Positions 1-7,429 of a stretch of DNA of 8,480 nt are shown one piece after another (within the stretch, counting starts at the first letter, position 1; each line of letters starts with the position of its first letter). The position numbers and the translations under genes were made by a program. The stretch is from an uncultured Prevotella sp. (GTDB lineage: Bacteria; Bacteroidota; Bacteroidia; Bacteroidales; Bacteroidaceae): assembly GCA_900547085.1 (NCBI GenBank), contig URFI01000093.1:1-8480 (forward strand). The letters run 5' to 3'. The notes below the pieces were generated by a model. It saw only the letters and a program-made list of their open reading frames with translations. It did not search any database and was not told where the DNA came from.

Positions 1-60
1 CGCCATAGTAGGAAAACTTAACAATTGGTGTCACTATGCACAGGTTTCATTTCTTTATTG

Positions 61-68
61 TACCTTTG
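61..68 (+). promoter_or_regulatory. Putative Bacteroidota -7 promoter box for the glutamine synthetase gene
   Basis: The bases TACCTTTG match the TAnnTTTG consensus of the primary sigma factor in Bacteroidota. The box lies 60 bases before the ATG of the glutamine synthetase gene, giving a leader of roughly 50 bases. I see no convincing -33 TTTG element at the expected spacing; the nearest candidate is a TTT at 45-47, which is too close. The rest of 1-128 holds no gene. The transcription start is inferred. Confidence 0.6.
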
Positions 69-128
69 TAAGGCCTTTCATTGGGTTGATATTCGGCCAA
101 TAAAAGCAAAATATAAGTAAGATAGACA

Positions 129-2318
129 ATGGAAAATTTCAGATTTCAAGCAGTTATTGAGGCTTCAAAGAAAGCCCCATTGGCTGTGAAGGCACCTAAG
201 GAACGGCCTTCAGAGTATTTTGGCAAATATGTCTTTAACCGTGCAAAAATGCAGAAATACCTGCCGGAAGACGTGTTCCAGCAACTCACTGATGTGATTG
301 ACAATGGTGCCCATTTCAATCGTTCCATTGCTGATGCCGTGGCAACCGGTATGAAACACTGGGCACAAGAAAACGGTGTGACGCATTACACGCACTGGTT
401 TCAGCCTTTGACGGAAGGAACTGCCGAGAAACATGATGCTTTTGTGGAGTTTGACGGTAAGGGTGGAATGATTGAAGAGTTTAGTGGAAAGTTGTTAGTT
501 CAGCAAGAAGCCGACTCATCTTCGTTTCCCAACGGAGGCATTCGCAACACTTTTGAGGCGCGAGGTTATTCGGCTTGGGATCCAACGTCACCAGTTTTCA
601 TCATTGATGATACGCTTTGTATTCCTACTATCTTCATATCGTATACGGGTGAGGCCCTCGATTACAAGGCTCCTCTGCTGCGTTCGCTCCATGCAGTGGA
701 TGTGGCAGCAACGCAAGTTTGTCGCTATTTCGATCCAAACGTGAAGAAAGTGCGAGCCAATCTGGGCTGGGAACAGGAATATTTCCTGGTAGACGAGGAT
801 TTGTACCATGCGCGTCCCGACCTGATGTTGACGGGTCGGACGCTCATGGGACATGATTCTGCCAAGAATCAGCAAATGGATGACCATTATTTGGGTACGA
901 TTCCAGATCGTGTGCAGGCGTTCATGAAAGACCTGGAGATACAGGCTCTCGAGCTTGGCATACCCTGCAAGACCCGTCATAACGAGGTGGCACCCAACCA
1001 ATTTGAGTTGGCTCCCATCTTCGAGGAGTGCAATTTGGCCATCGATCACAACATGTTGCTCATGTCACTGATGAAACGTGTGGCACGCAGACATGGTTTC
1101 CGTGTGCTGCTACACGAGAAACCATTTGCCGGAGTGAACGGCAGTGGCAAGCACAACAACTGGAGCTTGAGCACCGATACGGGCGTGTTGCTTCATGCAC
1201 CAGGCAAGACAGCCGAGGACAACTTGCGCTTCGTAGTGTTCTTGGTGGAAACGTTGATGAGTGTATACAAACACAACGGATTGCTCAAGGCATCCATCAT
1301 GAGTGCCACCAACGCCCATCGATTGGGAGCAAATGAGGCACCACCCGCCATCATTTCATCGTTCTTGGGTACGCAACTCACCGATTTGTTGAACCATATC
1401 GAGGTGGCTGACAAAGAAGATTTGTTCACCTTGCACGGTAAGCAGGGGATGATGTTGGACATTCCAGAGATTCCTGAACTGTTTATAGACAATACAGACC
1501 GCAACAGAACCAGTCCGTTTGCCTTCACAGGTAATCGCTTTGAGTTCCGCGCCGTAGGCTCAGAAGCCAACTGTGCCTGCTCTATGCTGGTGCTCAATGC
1601 GGCCATGGCGGAGGCTTTGACTAACTTCAAGAAGCGCGTGGATGCGCTGATTGAGCAGGGTGAAGACCAAACATCGGCAATCATTGATGTCCTTCGTGAG
1701 GATATTAAGACCTGCAAGCCCATCCATTTTGATGGAAATGGGTACAGTGAAGAATGGGTAGAAGAAGCCAAGCGACGTGGTCTTGACTGTGAAAACAGTT
1801 GTCCAGTCATCTTTGACCGTTATCTTGACGAAGACAGCATCAAGATGTTTGAAAGCACAGGGGTGATGACACGCAGCGAGTTGGTGGCGCGCAATGAGGT
1901 GAAATGGGAAATGTATACCAAGAAAATACAGATTGAAGCACGCGTTATGGGTGATCTTACGATGAATCATATCATTCCGGTTGCAACCTATTATCAAAGT
2001 CAATTGGCCAACAACGTGGCGCGTATGTTTGAGATTTTTAACCGTGAGGAGGCGGAAAAGCTGACCTGTCGCAACAAAAAGATTATTCTGGAGATTGCTG
2101 AGCGCACCAAAATAATCGAAACAGGAGTGGAAGAATTGATCAATGCGCGCAAGGTTGCCAACAAGATAGAGAACGAGAGAGAGAAGGCCATCGCCTACCA
2201 TGATAACGTTGAACCAAAGATAGAAACCATACGCTATCATATAGATAAACTCGAACTGATAGTCAGTGATGAGCTTTGGACGTTGCCTAAATACCGCGAA
2301 CTGATGTTCATCAGATAA
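129..2318 (+). CDS. glnN: Glutamine synthetase type III (GSIII)
   Basis: The enzyme makes glutamine from glutamate, ammonium and ATP in the cytoplasm, the entry point of ammonium into metabolism. The 729-residue length is typical for Bacteroidota GSIII, against about 450-470 residues for GSI. An N-terminal GSIII-specific region spans roughly residues 25-180. The catalytic domain follows: the LGWEQEYF strand with glutamates at 215 and 217, RHNEVAPNQFE at 283-293, the signature GVNGSGKHNNWS at 335-346, and NRFEFRAVGSEAN at 469-481. The C-terminal part (about 590-729) is helical and charged, as in GSIII, whose subunits form dodecamers. The ATG at 129 gives the expected N-terminus; the preceding AAGTAAGATAGACA is at best a weak ribosome site. 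It has its own promoter-like box and a strong hairpin after the stop, so it looks monocistronic. No P-II gene is adjacent. The reading frame is intact and the family call is very secure. Confidence 0.98.
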   Translation: MENFRFQAVIEASKKAPLAVKAPKERPSEYFGKYVFNRAKMQKYLPEDVFQQLTDVIDNGAHFNRSIADAVATGMKHWAQENGVTHYTHWFQPLTEGTAEKHDAFVEFDGKGGMIEEFSGKLLVQQEADSSSFPNGGIRNTFEARGYSAWDPTSPVFIIDDTLCIPTIFISYTGEALDYKAPLLRSLHAVDVAATQVCRYFDPNVKKVRANLGWEQEYFLVDEDLYHARPDLMLTGRTLMGHDSAKNQQMDDHYLGTIPDRVQAFMKDLEIQALELGIPCKTRHNEVAPNQFELAPIFEECNLAIDHNMLLMSLMKRVARRHGFRVLLHEKPFAGVNGSGKHNNWSLSTDTGVLLHAPGKTAEDNLRFVVFLVETLMSVYKHNGLLKASIMSATNAHRLGANEAPPAIISSFLGTQLTDLLNHIEVADKEDLFTLHGKQGMMLDIPEIPELFIDNTDRNRTSPFAFTGNRFEFRAVGSEANCACSMLVLNAAMAEALTNFKKRVDALIEQGEDQTSAIIDVLREDIKTCKPIHFDGNGYSEEWVEEAKRRGLDCENSCPVIFDRYLDEDSIKMFESTGVMTRSELVARNEVKWEMYTKKIQIEARVMGDLTMNHIIPVATYYQSQLANNVARMFEIFNREEAEKLTCRNKKIILEIAERTKIIETGVEELINARKVANKIENEREKAIAYHDNVEPKIETIRYHIDKLELIVSDELWTLPKYRELMFIR

Positions 2319-2381
2319 GCAAGGTTGTCTGTTTGTGAACCCAGGCCAAACTTATTGATGAGGAAGCGTAGTTTGCTTCAG

Positions 2382-2431
2382 AACGAAAACAGGCTGACTT
2401 GATGTGCAAGGCAGCCTGTTTTCGTTGTTTT
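2382..2431. terminator. Strong hairpin terminator between convergent genes
   Basis: A perfect 15-bp inverted repeat pairs 2382-2396 (AACGAAAACAGGCTG) with 2412-2426 (CAGCCTGTTTTCGTT). The 15-base loop can add a further CTTG/CAAG stem (2398-2401 with 2407-2410). On the plus strand the stem ends in TTTTCGTT and runs into GTTTT, like a Rho-independent terminator. It begins 63 bases after the glutamine synthetase stop and ends about 20 bases beyond the DUF3108 stop, so it probably ends transcription from both sides. The plus direction looks better, because the minus-strand sequence beyond the stem is not T-rich. A smaller GAAGC/GCTTC hairpin sits just before it at 2363-2379. Confidence 0.85.
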
Positions 2432-2449
2432 GAGGATAGTACCTCTTGT

Positions 2450-3268
2450 TTATCTTACTTGTGAAGCCATGTTATTTCTCACTCCTTTCATACCCACCAA
2501 GAATGCTTTGGCCGATCCAAACTTAAGAAACATGTCCAAACGTACAGGCACATGATTGGTGTCATCGCTCACGTAGAAGTCGACAATTCGTTTGTATTTG
2601 CCACCATCCTGTTCCATGTACGACAGATGCAGACATCTATATTTCCTCCCATTGTCGGCCTTAACGGTGGTTTTCCCTCTGTATTTCAGTAGGGCAGGCC
2701 TTGACTTATTCCCGTCTATCATCGTGAAACGATAGGCATGTCCTTTCTTCCATTTGGATGGATCGAACGATCTGGCCTGCATGAAGATGTTCAACATATC
2801 GTAAACACAGTCTTTCACGTCAGACTGTTTCCACTCGTGAGCGCCTTTGCTGGATATCTGATGTTGCTTGACATGAACGCGTCCGTTGGGGTAGGAATAG
2901 AATACTTCATCGATATAGTATCGACCTCCCTCATTGGCAGCCTTGCGATAGTATTGTGGAACGAGATTTAATGAGGTGTATGCCTGTAGGGTATCGCGCA
3001 GAATAAACAGGTTGTCGGCCTTGCTGTTGCCGCGTGTAATGAGCGAACCACGGTAGACTGGCTGGTTGTTGTACCTCGTCTGTACCACCGACATGGTGGC
3101 TGAACCTACCCTGACCCATACAAATTTCCAATTGAAATATAGGTTGTATGACAAGTACTCGCCCGATTTAAAGGCGGTATTCGTCATGTTACACTGTGCA
3201 TGGGATGTGGTAAACACCCCTAAAAGAAGCGAAAGAATTGCTAAGTTTCTGAATAATTTCATTTTCAT
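2450..3268 (-). CDS. Secreted DUF3108-family protein
   Basis: A 272-residue exported protein of unknown function that resembles the DUF3108 family. The signal peptide is clear: MKMKLFRN, a hydrophobic stretch at about residues 9-20, and a TSHA-Q cleavage site near residue 24. No lipobox is present, so the mature protein should be periplasmic or outer-membrane associated. Family-like segments include GEYLSYNLYFNWKFVWVRVGSA at 36-57, a beta-rich middle, YDMLNIFMQAR at 156-166, and a closing VDFYVSDDTNHVPVRLDM at 229-246. The frame is open upstream to 3337, but the start at 3268 was chosen because it places the signal peptide at the very N-terminus and follows AAAAAAGAGAAC; the ATG at 3262 is an alternative. 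It lies 73 bases after the lipoprotein gene and is probably the last gene of the GH3 operon. In other bacteria DUF3108 proteins are exported, but their activity is unknown. Confidence 0.85.
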   Translation of the reverse strand: MKMKLFRNLAILSLLLGVFTTSHAQCNMTNTAFKSGEYLSYNLYFNWKFVWVRVGSATMSVVQTRYNNQPVYRGSLITRGNSKADNLFILRDTLQAYTSLNLVPQYYRKAANEGGRYYIDEVFYSYPNGRVHVKQHQISSKGAHEWKQSDVKDCVYDMLNIFMQARSFDPSKWKKGHAYRFTMIDGNKSRPALLKYRGKTTVKADNGRKYRCLHLSYMEQDGGKYKRIVDFYVSDDTNHVPVRLDMFLKFGSAKAFLVGMKGVRNNMASQVR

Positions 3269-3341
3269 GTTCTCTTTTTTATCTCCCAGAAACGCCTGCA
3301 TGTAGAAGGTTCGCCAGCACTGTTTGACTGGCAACACAGGC

Positions 3342-5384
3342 TTATTTCATCATTCCGGGAATGTATTCTTTACCAAGGTCGAGTGCGCGTTTCGCATTTC
3401 GGCTTTGTATTTTGCGCTGTTTCTCGCCTTTCTGTTTAGTTATTTCTGTTGGTTTCTGTCTGTAAATGGGCGTACTCGTCAGATTCCATGTCTCGTTAAA
3501 GTCCCACTTGGCCCTGCAAGTTATCTTCTTGGGATAATAATACACCTCTTCGGGCTGCACGCCCTTGTCGTAATCGCCCGTGTCCCATTTGCCGTTGTTG
3601 TTGGCATCTATGAACAGACGGACATAGTATTCGCGCGGTTCAACGTAGAAGAATTGAGCCATACCATTGGAGGTACGAACCTGTTTAACGGGCTTGTCCG
3701 AATTGTCCAGCAACTGAACTACCAGCGGTTTGCCATCAGCTCCGGTAATGGTAAGCAAGATGGTGCTGAACTCATCGTTTGACTTTACCTTGAAACCTTG
3801 TTTGATTTTGTTCGATGCCTTGCCATAGATGTCCACAAATGCAGCACTGTCCAGTTCAAGACTGTATTCGATCTTGGGTCGCCACTCGCCCCTCAACACG
3901 TAGTTTCTCGTGTTTTTAACGTAGGCATCATTGAACGGTACGATGGATGTGTCGCGCTGTTGCTCTATTTCGAAGGGCGAAACATACCACAGCGTGTCTT
4001 GCTTGGAGTAAAGATGTACTTTGGACGTGTCGAGCACGGCCAATGGCGTGGTAAAGCTGAACCCGACATTCTGATCGGGAGCGAGAGCCGAACTGACACT
4101 TAACTTGACCTCAAGAGCCTTTTTTGGCATGATAGAATCGTAAGGCTCCCCCCGCTTCTTTGCCCGTTCTTGTTTCTTGTTCCATTCTTCCAAGCGTTTC
4201 TGTGCTTGCTTGAGCCGTTTGGCATAAGGCTGTTTGGCCAGCATCATGAGGGTGTCTGTTTGCAGGTGCAGCTGACCAGTAGAATCGCTGGCTTGGTATT
4301 TTAGCTCAATTTCAAGCGAGTCTTGGTTGATAAGTGTGGTGTCACGCAGCCAATAAGTGAGGGTGTCCCCGCGCGGATTCGACTCCATGATGAAAGCGTC
4401 TTTGGCGTCAAAGTTGAGGCCTTTGATCTGCGGAACCTCTTTGCTGCCATAGCTGAAAAACAGCGAAAAGTTGTTTGGATCTTTTCGTTCGGTCTTGATG
4501 AGGTATCGGTCAGATTGTATTTCTGTAAAGGCCCTGAGCGTGATGTCATCGGGCAGGAAGTGCGTGTACTTCACCTGATTGATGGCTTTGATGTGCAACG
4601 AGTCGGCCCAAATGGTGTCTTGCCGCACGTCTGGTTTAGAGGTTGTCGTGACGAGTTCGTGCGAGAAGGCCACCTTCTCACTCTTCTGGTTGAAGATATA
4701 GTTACCGTCGGCATCTTGCAAGGCAAACACTCGGTAGCTTCCGTTGGCGATACCGCGGATGGTGAAGCGTCCTCTGCTGTCGGTTCGCGACACGCGCAGC
4801 ATGGGTTGTTTGCGGAAGATGCTGTCACTCTGGTCGGCATACAGCCCCACGAGGATGCCCTTGATGGGCTCAAGGTTCTCGGCTTCGAGCACATATCCGC
4901 TTACCTCCATGGTGTCTATCTTATCGCCTGTGGAGAAACTGTAAGTGTAATTGCCCAGTGGGTTGCCCTCGTTGTTGTCAGAGATGGCATCACTGAAGTC
5001 GATGGTATAGGTGGCATTGGGCTTCAAACTTTCTTTCAGTTCCACGAGAATTCTCTTTCCTTGCGACTTAATCTCAGGTGCTTCCAATTGTGGAGGCGAC
5101 ACTACTACTTTCTCAGTGGCATTCTCCAGCTTGATAAACTCATTGAAATTGATGTAAATCTTCTTGCTCGTTACCTGTGTGGCACCTTCTTTTGGCGAGG
5201 TGCTGATAACCTTAGGCGGCGTTTCATCATACCATCCGCCATCGGGTTGACCCATGCGAGCGCACGAAACCAATAACATAACCAGCATCATTAGGGCCGT
5301 CAACTGCATGCCGCAGACATTGTTCATGGCGTGACGAGCCATAAGCGTGTACCTTTTGAAGCGTTTCTGTTGATTGATGTTCAT
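3342..5384 (-). CDS. Ig-like (Big_5-type) domain lipoprotein
   Basis: A 680-residue lipoprotein of unknown function, probably held at the outer membrane facing the periplasm. The signal sequence ends in the lipobox LVSC with Cys41. The residues after it (ARMGQPDGG) lack the acidic run of the Bacteroidota surface-export signal, so surface exposure is not predicted. Residues about 55-153 (TPPKVISTSPKEGA to NYTYSFSTGD) look like a Big_5 Ig-like domain. Residues about 158-240 resemble a carboxypeptidase-regulatory or SdrD-B beta domain. A highly charged, probably helical segment spans 383-412. Near the C-terminus, DANNNGKWDTGDYD (593-606) resembles a calcium-binding loop within another SdrD-like fold, followed by a basic tail. 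The ATG at 5384 puts 40 residues before the lipid cysteine, which is long; internal ATGs at codons 15 and 20 would give more usual signal peptides, so the start is uncertain. It begins 21 bases after the GH3 stop and is surely cotranscribed with it. Confidence 0.85.
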   Translation of the reverse strand: MNINQQKRFKRYTLMARHAMNNVCGMQLTALMMLVMLLVSCARMGQPDGGWYDETPPKVISTSPKEGATQVTSKKIYINFNEFIKLENATEKVVVSPPQLEAPEIKSQGKRILVELKESLKPNATYTIDFSDAISDNNEGNPLGNYTYSFSTGDKIDTMEVSGYVLEAENLEPIKGILVGLYADQSDSIFRKQPMLRVSRTDSRGRFTIRGIANGSYRVFALQDADGNYIFNQKSEKVAFSHELVTTTSKPDVRQDTIWADSLHIKAINQVKYTHFLPDDITLRAFTEIQSDRYLIKTERKDPNNFSLFFSYGSKEVPQIKGLNFDAKDAFIMESNPRGDTLTYWLRDTTLINQDSLEIELKYQASDSTGQLHLQTDTLMMLAKQPYAKRLKQAQKRLEEWNKKQERAKKRGEPYDSIMPKKALEVKLSVSSALAPDQNVGFSFTTPLAVLDTSKVHLYSKQDTLWYVSPFEIEQQRDTSIVPFNDAYVKNTRNYVLRGEWRPKIEYSLELDSAAFVDIYGKASNKIKQGFKVKSNDEFSTILLTITGADGKPLVVQLLDNSDKPVKQVRTSNGMAQFFYVEPREYYVRLFIDANNNGKWDTGDYDKGVQPEEVYYYPKKITCRAKWDFNETWNLTSTPIYRQKPTEITKQKGEKQRKIQSRNAKRALDLGKEYIPGMMK

Positions 5385-5405
5385 ATACTTGTGTTTGTTA
5401 GCAGG

Positions 5406-6938
5406 TTATGACTGTTGGGTTTCAGCAGGCTCTTGGTTCAGCTCGAGCAGCTCTTCAATAACCTTGCGACTGTTGGACAGTCGTGGAATCTTATGTTGCC
5501 CGCCCAGTTTACCCTTCATCTTCAGCCAGTCGTTGAATAGGTTGGGGCGAGCCACAACAATCTCCAAATGCTGTAACGTGATGTCATGAAAGCGTTTAGC
5601 CTCATAGTCACTATTCAGTTCTTGCAGTCGTTTGTCCAGAATGTTGGCAAACTTTTTTAGGTCATTTGGGGCTTTGGCAAACTCAATAAGCCATTGATGA
5701 CGGCATTTGGCTTTACTGTCCATGTACACAGGTGCGGCCGTGTATTTCTTGATTTCGGCCCCCGTCTGCTCGCAAGCGTAGGCCAATCCTTTCTCGGCAT
5801 TGTCCATGATGAGCTCTTCACCAAAGGCATTGATGAAGTATTTGGTGCGGCCTGTGATGATGAACTTATAGGGTTGGCGGGATGTAAACTTCACCGTGTC
5901 GCCAATCATGTATCGCCATAGTCCGCATGAGGTTGAAATGAGAACCGCATAATTCTTGTCCAACTCCACGTCTTCAAGTGGCAATACCGTTGGATGCTCC
6001 GTTCCATACTCGTCCATGGGGATGAACTCGTAGAAAACGTCATAGTCGGTCATGAGCAACATCGACGCGTCTCCGGGGTCGCTCTGTATGCCGAAGAATC
6101 CCTCGCTGGCATTATAGGTCTCCATGTAGTGCATGTTTGGCGACGTGATGAGCTGCTCATATTGCGGGCGATAGGGCGTGAAAGCGATGCCACCATGGAA
6201 GAACACTTCCAGGTTGGGCCACACTTCTTCGAGGTGTTTCTTGCCACTCAGTTCCATGACGCGCACCAGCACCGACAGCATCCATGACGGAACGCCTGAG
6301 AGGTTGGTGACGTTTTGGTTCAATGTCTCATGGGCTATGCGGTCACGCTTCACCTCAAAATCCTGCAAGAGTGCGGTTGATTTCTTGGGAACGCGCACCA
6401 AATTGGCCAATGGGTTGATGTTCTCGATGAGGATGGCACTCAAATCACCCACCAAAGAGTTGTGCAGATTATAGTTGGGCGAGTGGCTTCCGCCCAATAT
6501 CAGTCCCTTTCCGTCGAACATTCTGCTGTCGGGATTGTTGCGTAGATAAAGCGCCACGGTATCCTTTCCGCCTTGATAGTGAATGCGGTTGAGCCCCTCG
6601 TTGGAAACAGGAATAAACTTACTCTTGTCATTGGTTGTCCCCGATGACTTGGCGTACCATTTTACTTGCCCCGGCCAAAGCACGTTTTCTTCGCCGTGGC
6701 GCATGCGGTCGATGTCACCTTTCAGTTCTTCGTAGGTGTTAACAGGTACGTTTTTGGCAAAATCTTCGTAGGTTTTGGTGCTGCCAAAGAGATGGTTTCG
6801 GCCATATTCCGTGTCTTTCGCCCGTTCAAGAAGATGCTGCAGCACCTGCTGTTGCGTTAAGTCAGCGTGTTTGGCGTGTCGCTCAATCTCCTTTTGTCGT
6901 GATGAAAAGAAGTGAGCCGCGATACGTGTTAACCCCAT
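5406..6938 (-). CDS. GH3-family (auxin-responsive GH3-like) acyl-adenylating enzyme
   Basis: A 510-residue cytoplasmic protein of the GH3 family, part of the ANL adenylating superfamily. Plant members use ATP to activate a carboxylic acid and join it to an amino acid; the substrates of bacterial members are mostly unknown. All the core motifs are visible: the phosphate-binding loop SSGTTNDKSKFIP (98-110), YMETYNASEGFFG (271-283), LWRYMIGDTVKFTS (340-353), FIITGRTKYFINAFGEEL (359-376), and the C-terminal KGKLGGQHKIPRLSNSR (475-491), which carries the lysines of the mobile lid. This suggests an active enzyme rather than a relic. The ATG at 6938 follows an AATAAAAAA stretch with no Shine-Dalgarno sequence, usual for this phylum. 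It is the first gene of the operon, 21 bases ahead of the lipoprotein gene, with a promoter-like box at 6971-6978. The family is certain; amino-acid conjugation here is only a possibility. Confidence 0.93.
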   Translation of the reverse strand: MGLTRIAAHFFSSRQKEIERHAKHADLTQQQVLQHLLERAKDTEYGRNHLFGSTKTYEDFAKNVPVNTYEELKGDIDRMRHGEENVLWPGQVKWYAKSSGTTNDKSKFIPVSNEGLNRIHYQGGKDTVALYLRNNPDSRMFDGKGLILGGSHSPNYNLHNSLVGDLSAILIENINPLANLVRVPKKSTALLQDFEVKRDRIAHETLNQNVTNLSGVPSWMLSVLVRVMELSGKKHLEEVWPNLEVFFHGGIAFTPYRPQYEQLITSPNMHYMETYNASEGFFGIQSDPGDASMLLMTDYDVFYEFIPMDEYGTEHPTVLPLEDVELDKNYAVLISTSCGLWRYMIGDTVKFTSRQPYKFIITGRTKYFINAFGEELIMDNAEKGLAYACEQTGAEIKKYTAAPVYMDSKAKCRHQWLIEFAKAPNDLKKFANILDKRLQELNSDYEAKRFHDITLQHLEIVVARPNLFNDWLKMKGKLGGQHKIPRLSNSRKVIEELLELNQEPAETQQS

Positions 6939-6970
6939 TTTTTTATTCGTGTCGTTTATCTATTTATATG

Positions 6971-6978
6971 CAAAGGTA
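6971..6978 (-). promoter_or_regulatory. Putative -7 promoter box of the GH3 operon
   Basis: Read on the minus strand the bases are TACCTTTG, a perfect TAnnTTTG -7 box, and identical to the boxes before the glutamine synthetase and HAD genes. It lies 32 bases before the GH3 ATG, implying a short leader of about 25 bases. It falls inside the first 66-bp repeat unit. I could not identify a well-spaced -33 TTTG. A second perfect box (TAATTTTG, minus strand, 7103-7110) lies at the start of the partial third unit, while the matching place in unit 2 (TGTTTTTG) has lost the TA. Confidence 0.6.
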
Positions 6979-7102
6979 GTGCGAGCCGAAGGCAAAGGAA
7001 GTTTACTTACTTTGCTAAGGCGATGCCTATCTTATGCAAAAACAGTGCAAGCCGAACATAGAGAGCGTTTACTTTCTATATTAAAGCGTAGCCTATTTAA
7101 TG

Positions 7103-7110
7103 CAAAATTA
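7103..7110 (-). promoter_or_regulatory. Possible second -7 box in the partial third repeat unit
   Basis: The minus-strand bases TAATTTTG fit TAnnTTTG and occupy the same place in the repeat as the proximal GH3 box. If used, it would give the GH3 operon a leader of about 160 bases running through both palindromic repeat cores. No well-spaced -33 element was found, and AT-rich sequence produces such matches by chance, so this is a weaker candidate than 6971-6978. Confidence 0.3.
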
Positions 7111-7290
7111 GCCTAAACTTTTGTAACACAGGCATAATTCACTAATTTTAATAAACAAGTTTGCGGGTGTGTAACCTCTCAGAAAATCTCCACATACCGT
7201 TTTAGAAAGCGTATCTTGCAATGCGCAAAGCGATGAATCCAATGGCCTAGCAGCTGATGAAACGACGTATCATCAAGAAAATACAACAAA

Positions 7291-7341
7291 CAAGCTAACT
7301 ACTCCCCTCCCTTTCGGGGAGGGGATGGGGGAGAGGCTTTT
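7291..7341. repeat. GC-rich intergenic hairpin repeat, copy 1
   Basis: The segment begins CAAGCTAACTACT and carries a perfect 7-bp stem, CCCCTCC (7304-7310) with GGAGGGG (7318-7324) around CTTTCGG. It then runs through ATGGGGGAGAGG into CTTTT. This C-block, hairpin, G-block layout resembles a common dispersed repeat of Prevotella and Bacteroides intergenic regions, from memory rather than a search. It stands out sharply from its AT-rich surroundings. The nearest upstream gene runs the other way, so it is not an obvious terminator for any gene here. A degraded copy in the same orientation follows the HAD gene at 8099-8140. Confidence 0.65.
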
Positions 7342-7397
7342 CCTTATTATTCATCGAAAAGTAACAGTTAGGCAAGGTCTGTTGGTATATTTTTCAT

Positions 7398-7405
7398 TAC
7401 CTTTG
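7398..7405 (+). promoter_or_regulatory. Putative -7 promoter box of the HAD gene
   Basis: TACCTTTG matches TAnnTTTG and is followed by CAACTCGACAGAAAAGATAACTCA before the ATG at 7430, a leader of under about 20 bases. A TTG at 7382-7384 is too close to be a standard -33 element. The box argues against the upstream in-frame start at 7325. Confidence 0.6.
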
Positions 7406-7429
7406 CAACTCGACAGAAAAGATAACTCA

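Larger units (their letters stand above)
6967..7112. repeat. 66-bp tandem repeat (two full units plus a partial third) with a palindromic core
   Basis: Unit 1 is 6967-7032 and unit 2 is 7033-7098, both exactly 66 bases. By hand alignment they match at 47 of 66 positions without gaps. A third unit starts at 7099 (AATGCAAAATTAG) and then diverges. Conserved parts are TATGCAAA, AGTGC-AGCCGAA, GTTTACTT, and GCG followed by GCCTAT. The middle of each unit can fold: unit 1 pairs GCAAAG (6992-6997) with CTTTGC (7010-7015) around a further AAGT/ACTT stem. Unit 2 pairs ATAGAGAG (7058-7065) with CTTTCTAT (7072-7079), including one G-T pair. The TGCAAAGGTA at the unit start is TACCTTTGCA on the minus strand, so promoter-like boxes are part of the repeat. 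It resembles dispersed intergenic repeats I recall from Bacteroidota genomes, but I cannot search for copies. Confidence 0.8.
6939..7429. other. Divergent intergenic region between the GH3 operon and the HAD gene
   Basis: This 491-base gap contains no supported gene. In order it holds the A/T-rich GH3 leader, two complete and one partial copy of a 66-bp repeat (6967-7112), an AT-rich stretch with no recognised feature (7113-7290), a GC-rich hairpin repeat (7291-7341), and the HAD promoter region (-7 box at 7398-7405). The open frame entering the HAD gene from 7325 is not a real N-terminal extension, since it would run through the hairpin repeat and the promoter. Confidence 0.7.

Noticed and set aside
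80..101. An ATTGG...CCAAT inverted repeat in the glutamine synthetase leader as a possible operator or riboswitch
   Set aside because: The arms are only five bases with a 12-base gap, and the leader of about 50 bases is too short for a known riboswitch class.
1193..2240. Two long minus-strand frames (205 and 226 codons) inside the glutamine synthetase gene
   Set aside because: They are antisense shadows of a highly conserved enzyme gene and show no domain, signal or start context of their own.
4323..5276. A 317-codon open frame on the plus strand opposite the lipoprotein gene
   Set aside because: It lies wholly antisense to a gene with a lipobox and recognisable domains, has no promoter-like or family features, and its protein resembles nothing I recognise.
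7325..7429. A 35-codon N-terminal extension of the HAD protein
   Set aside because: It would begin at the edge of the GC-rich hairpin repeat and include the -7 box. Starting at 7430 gives the normal HAD N-terminus directly before the DxD motif.
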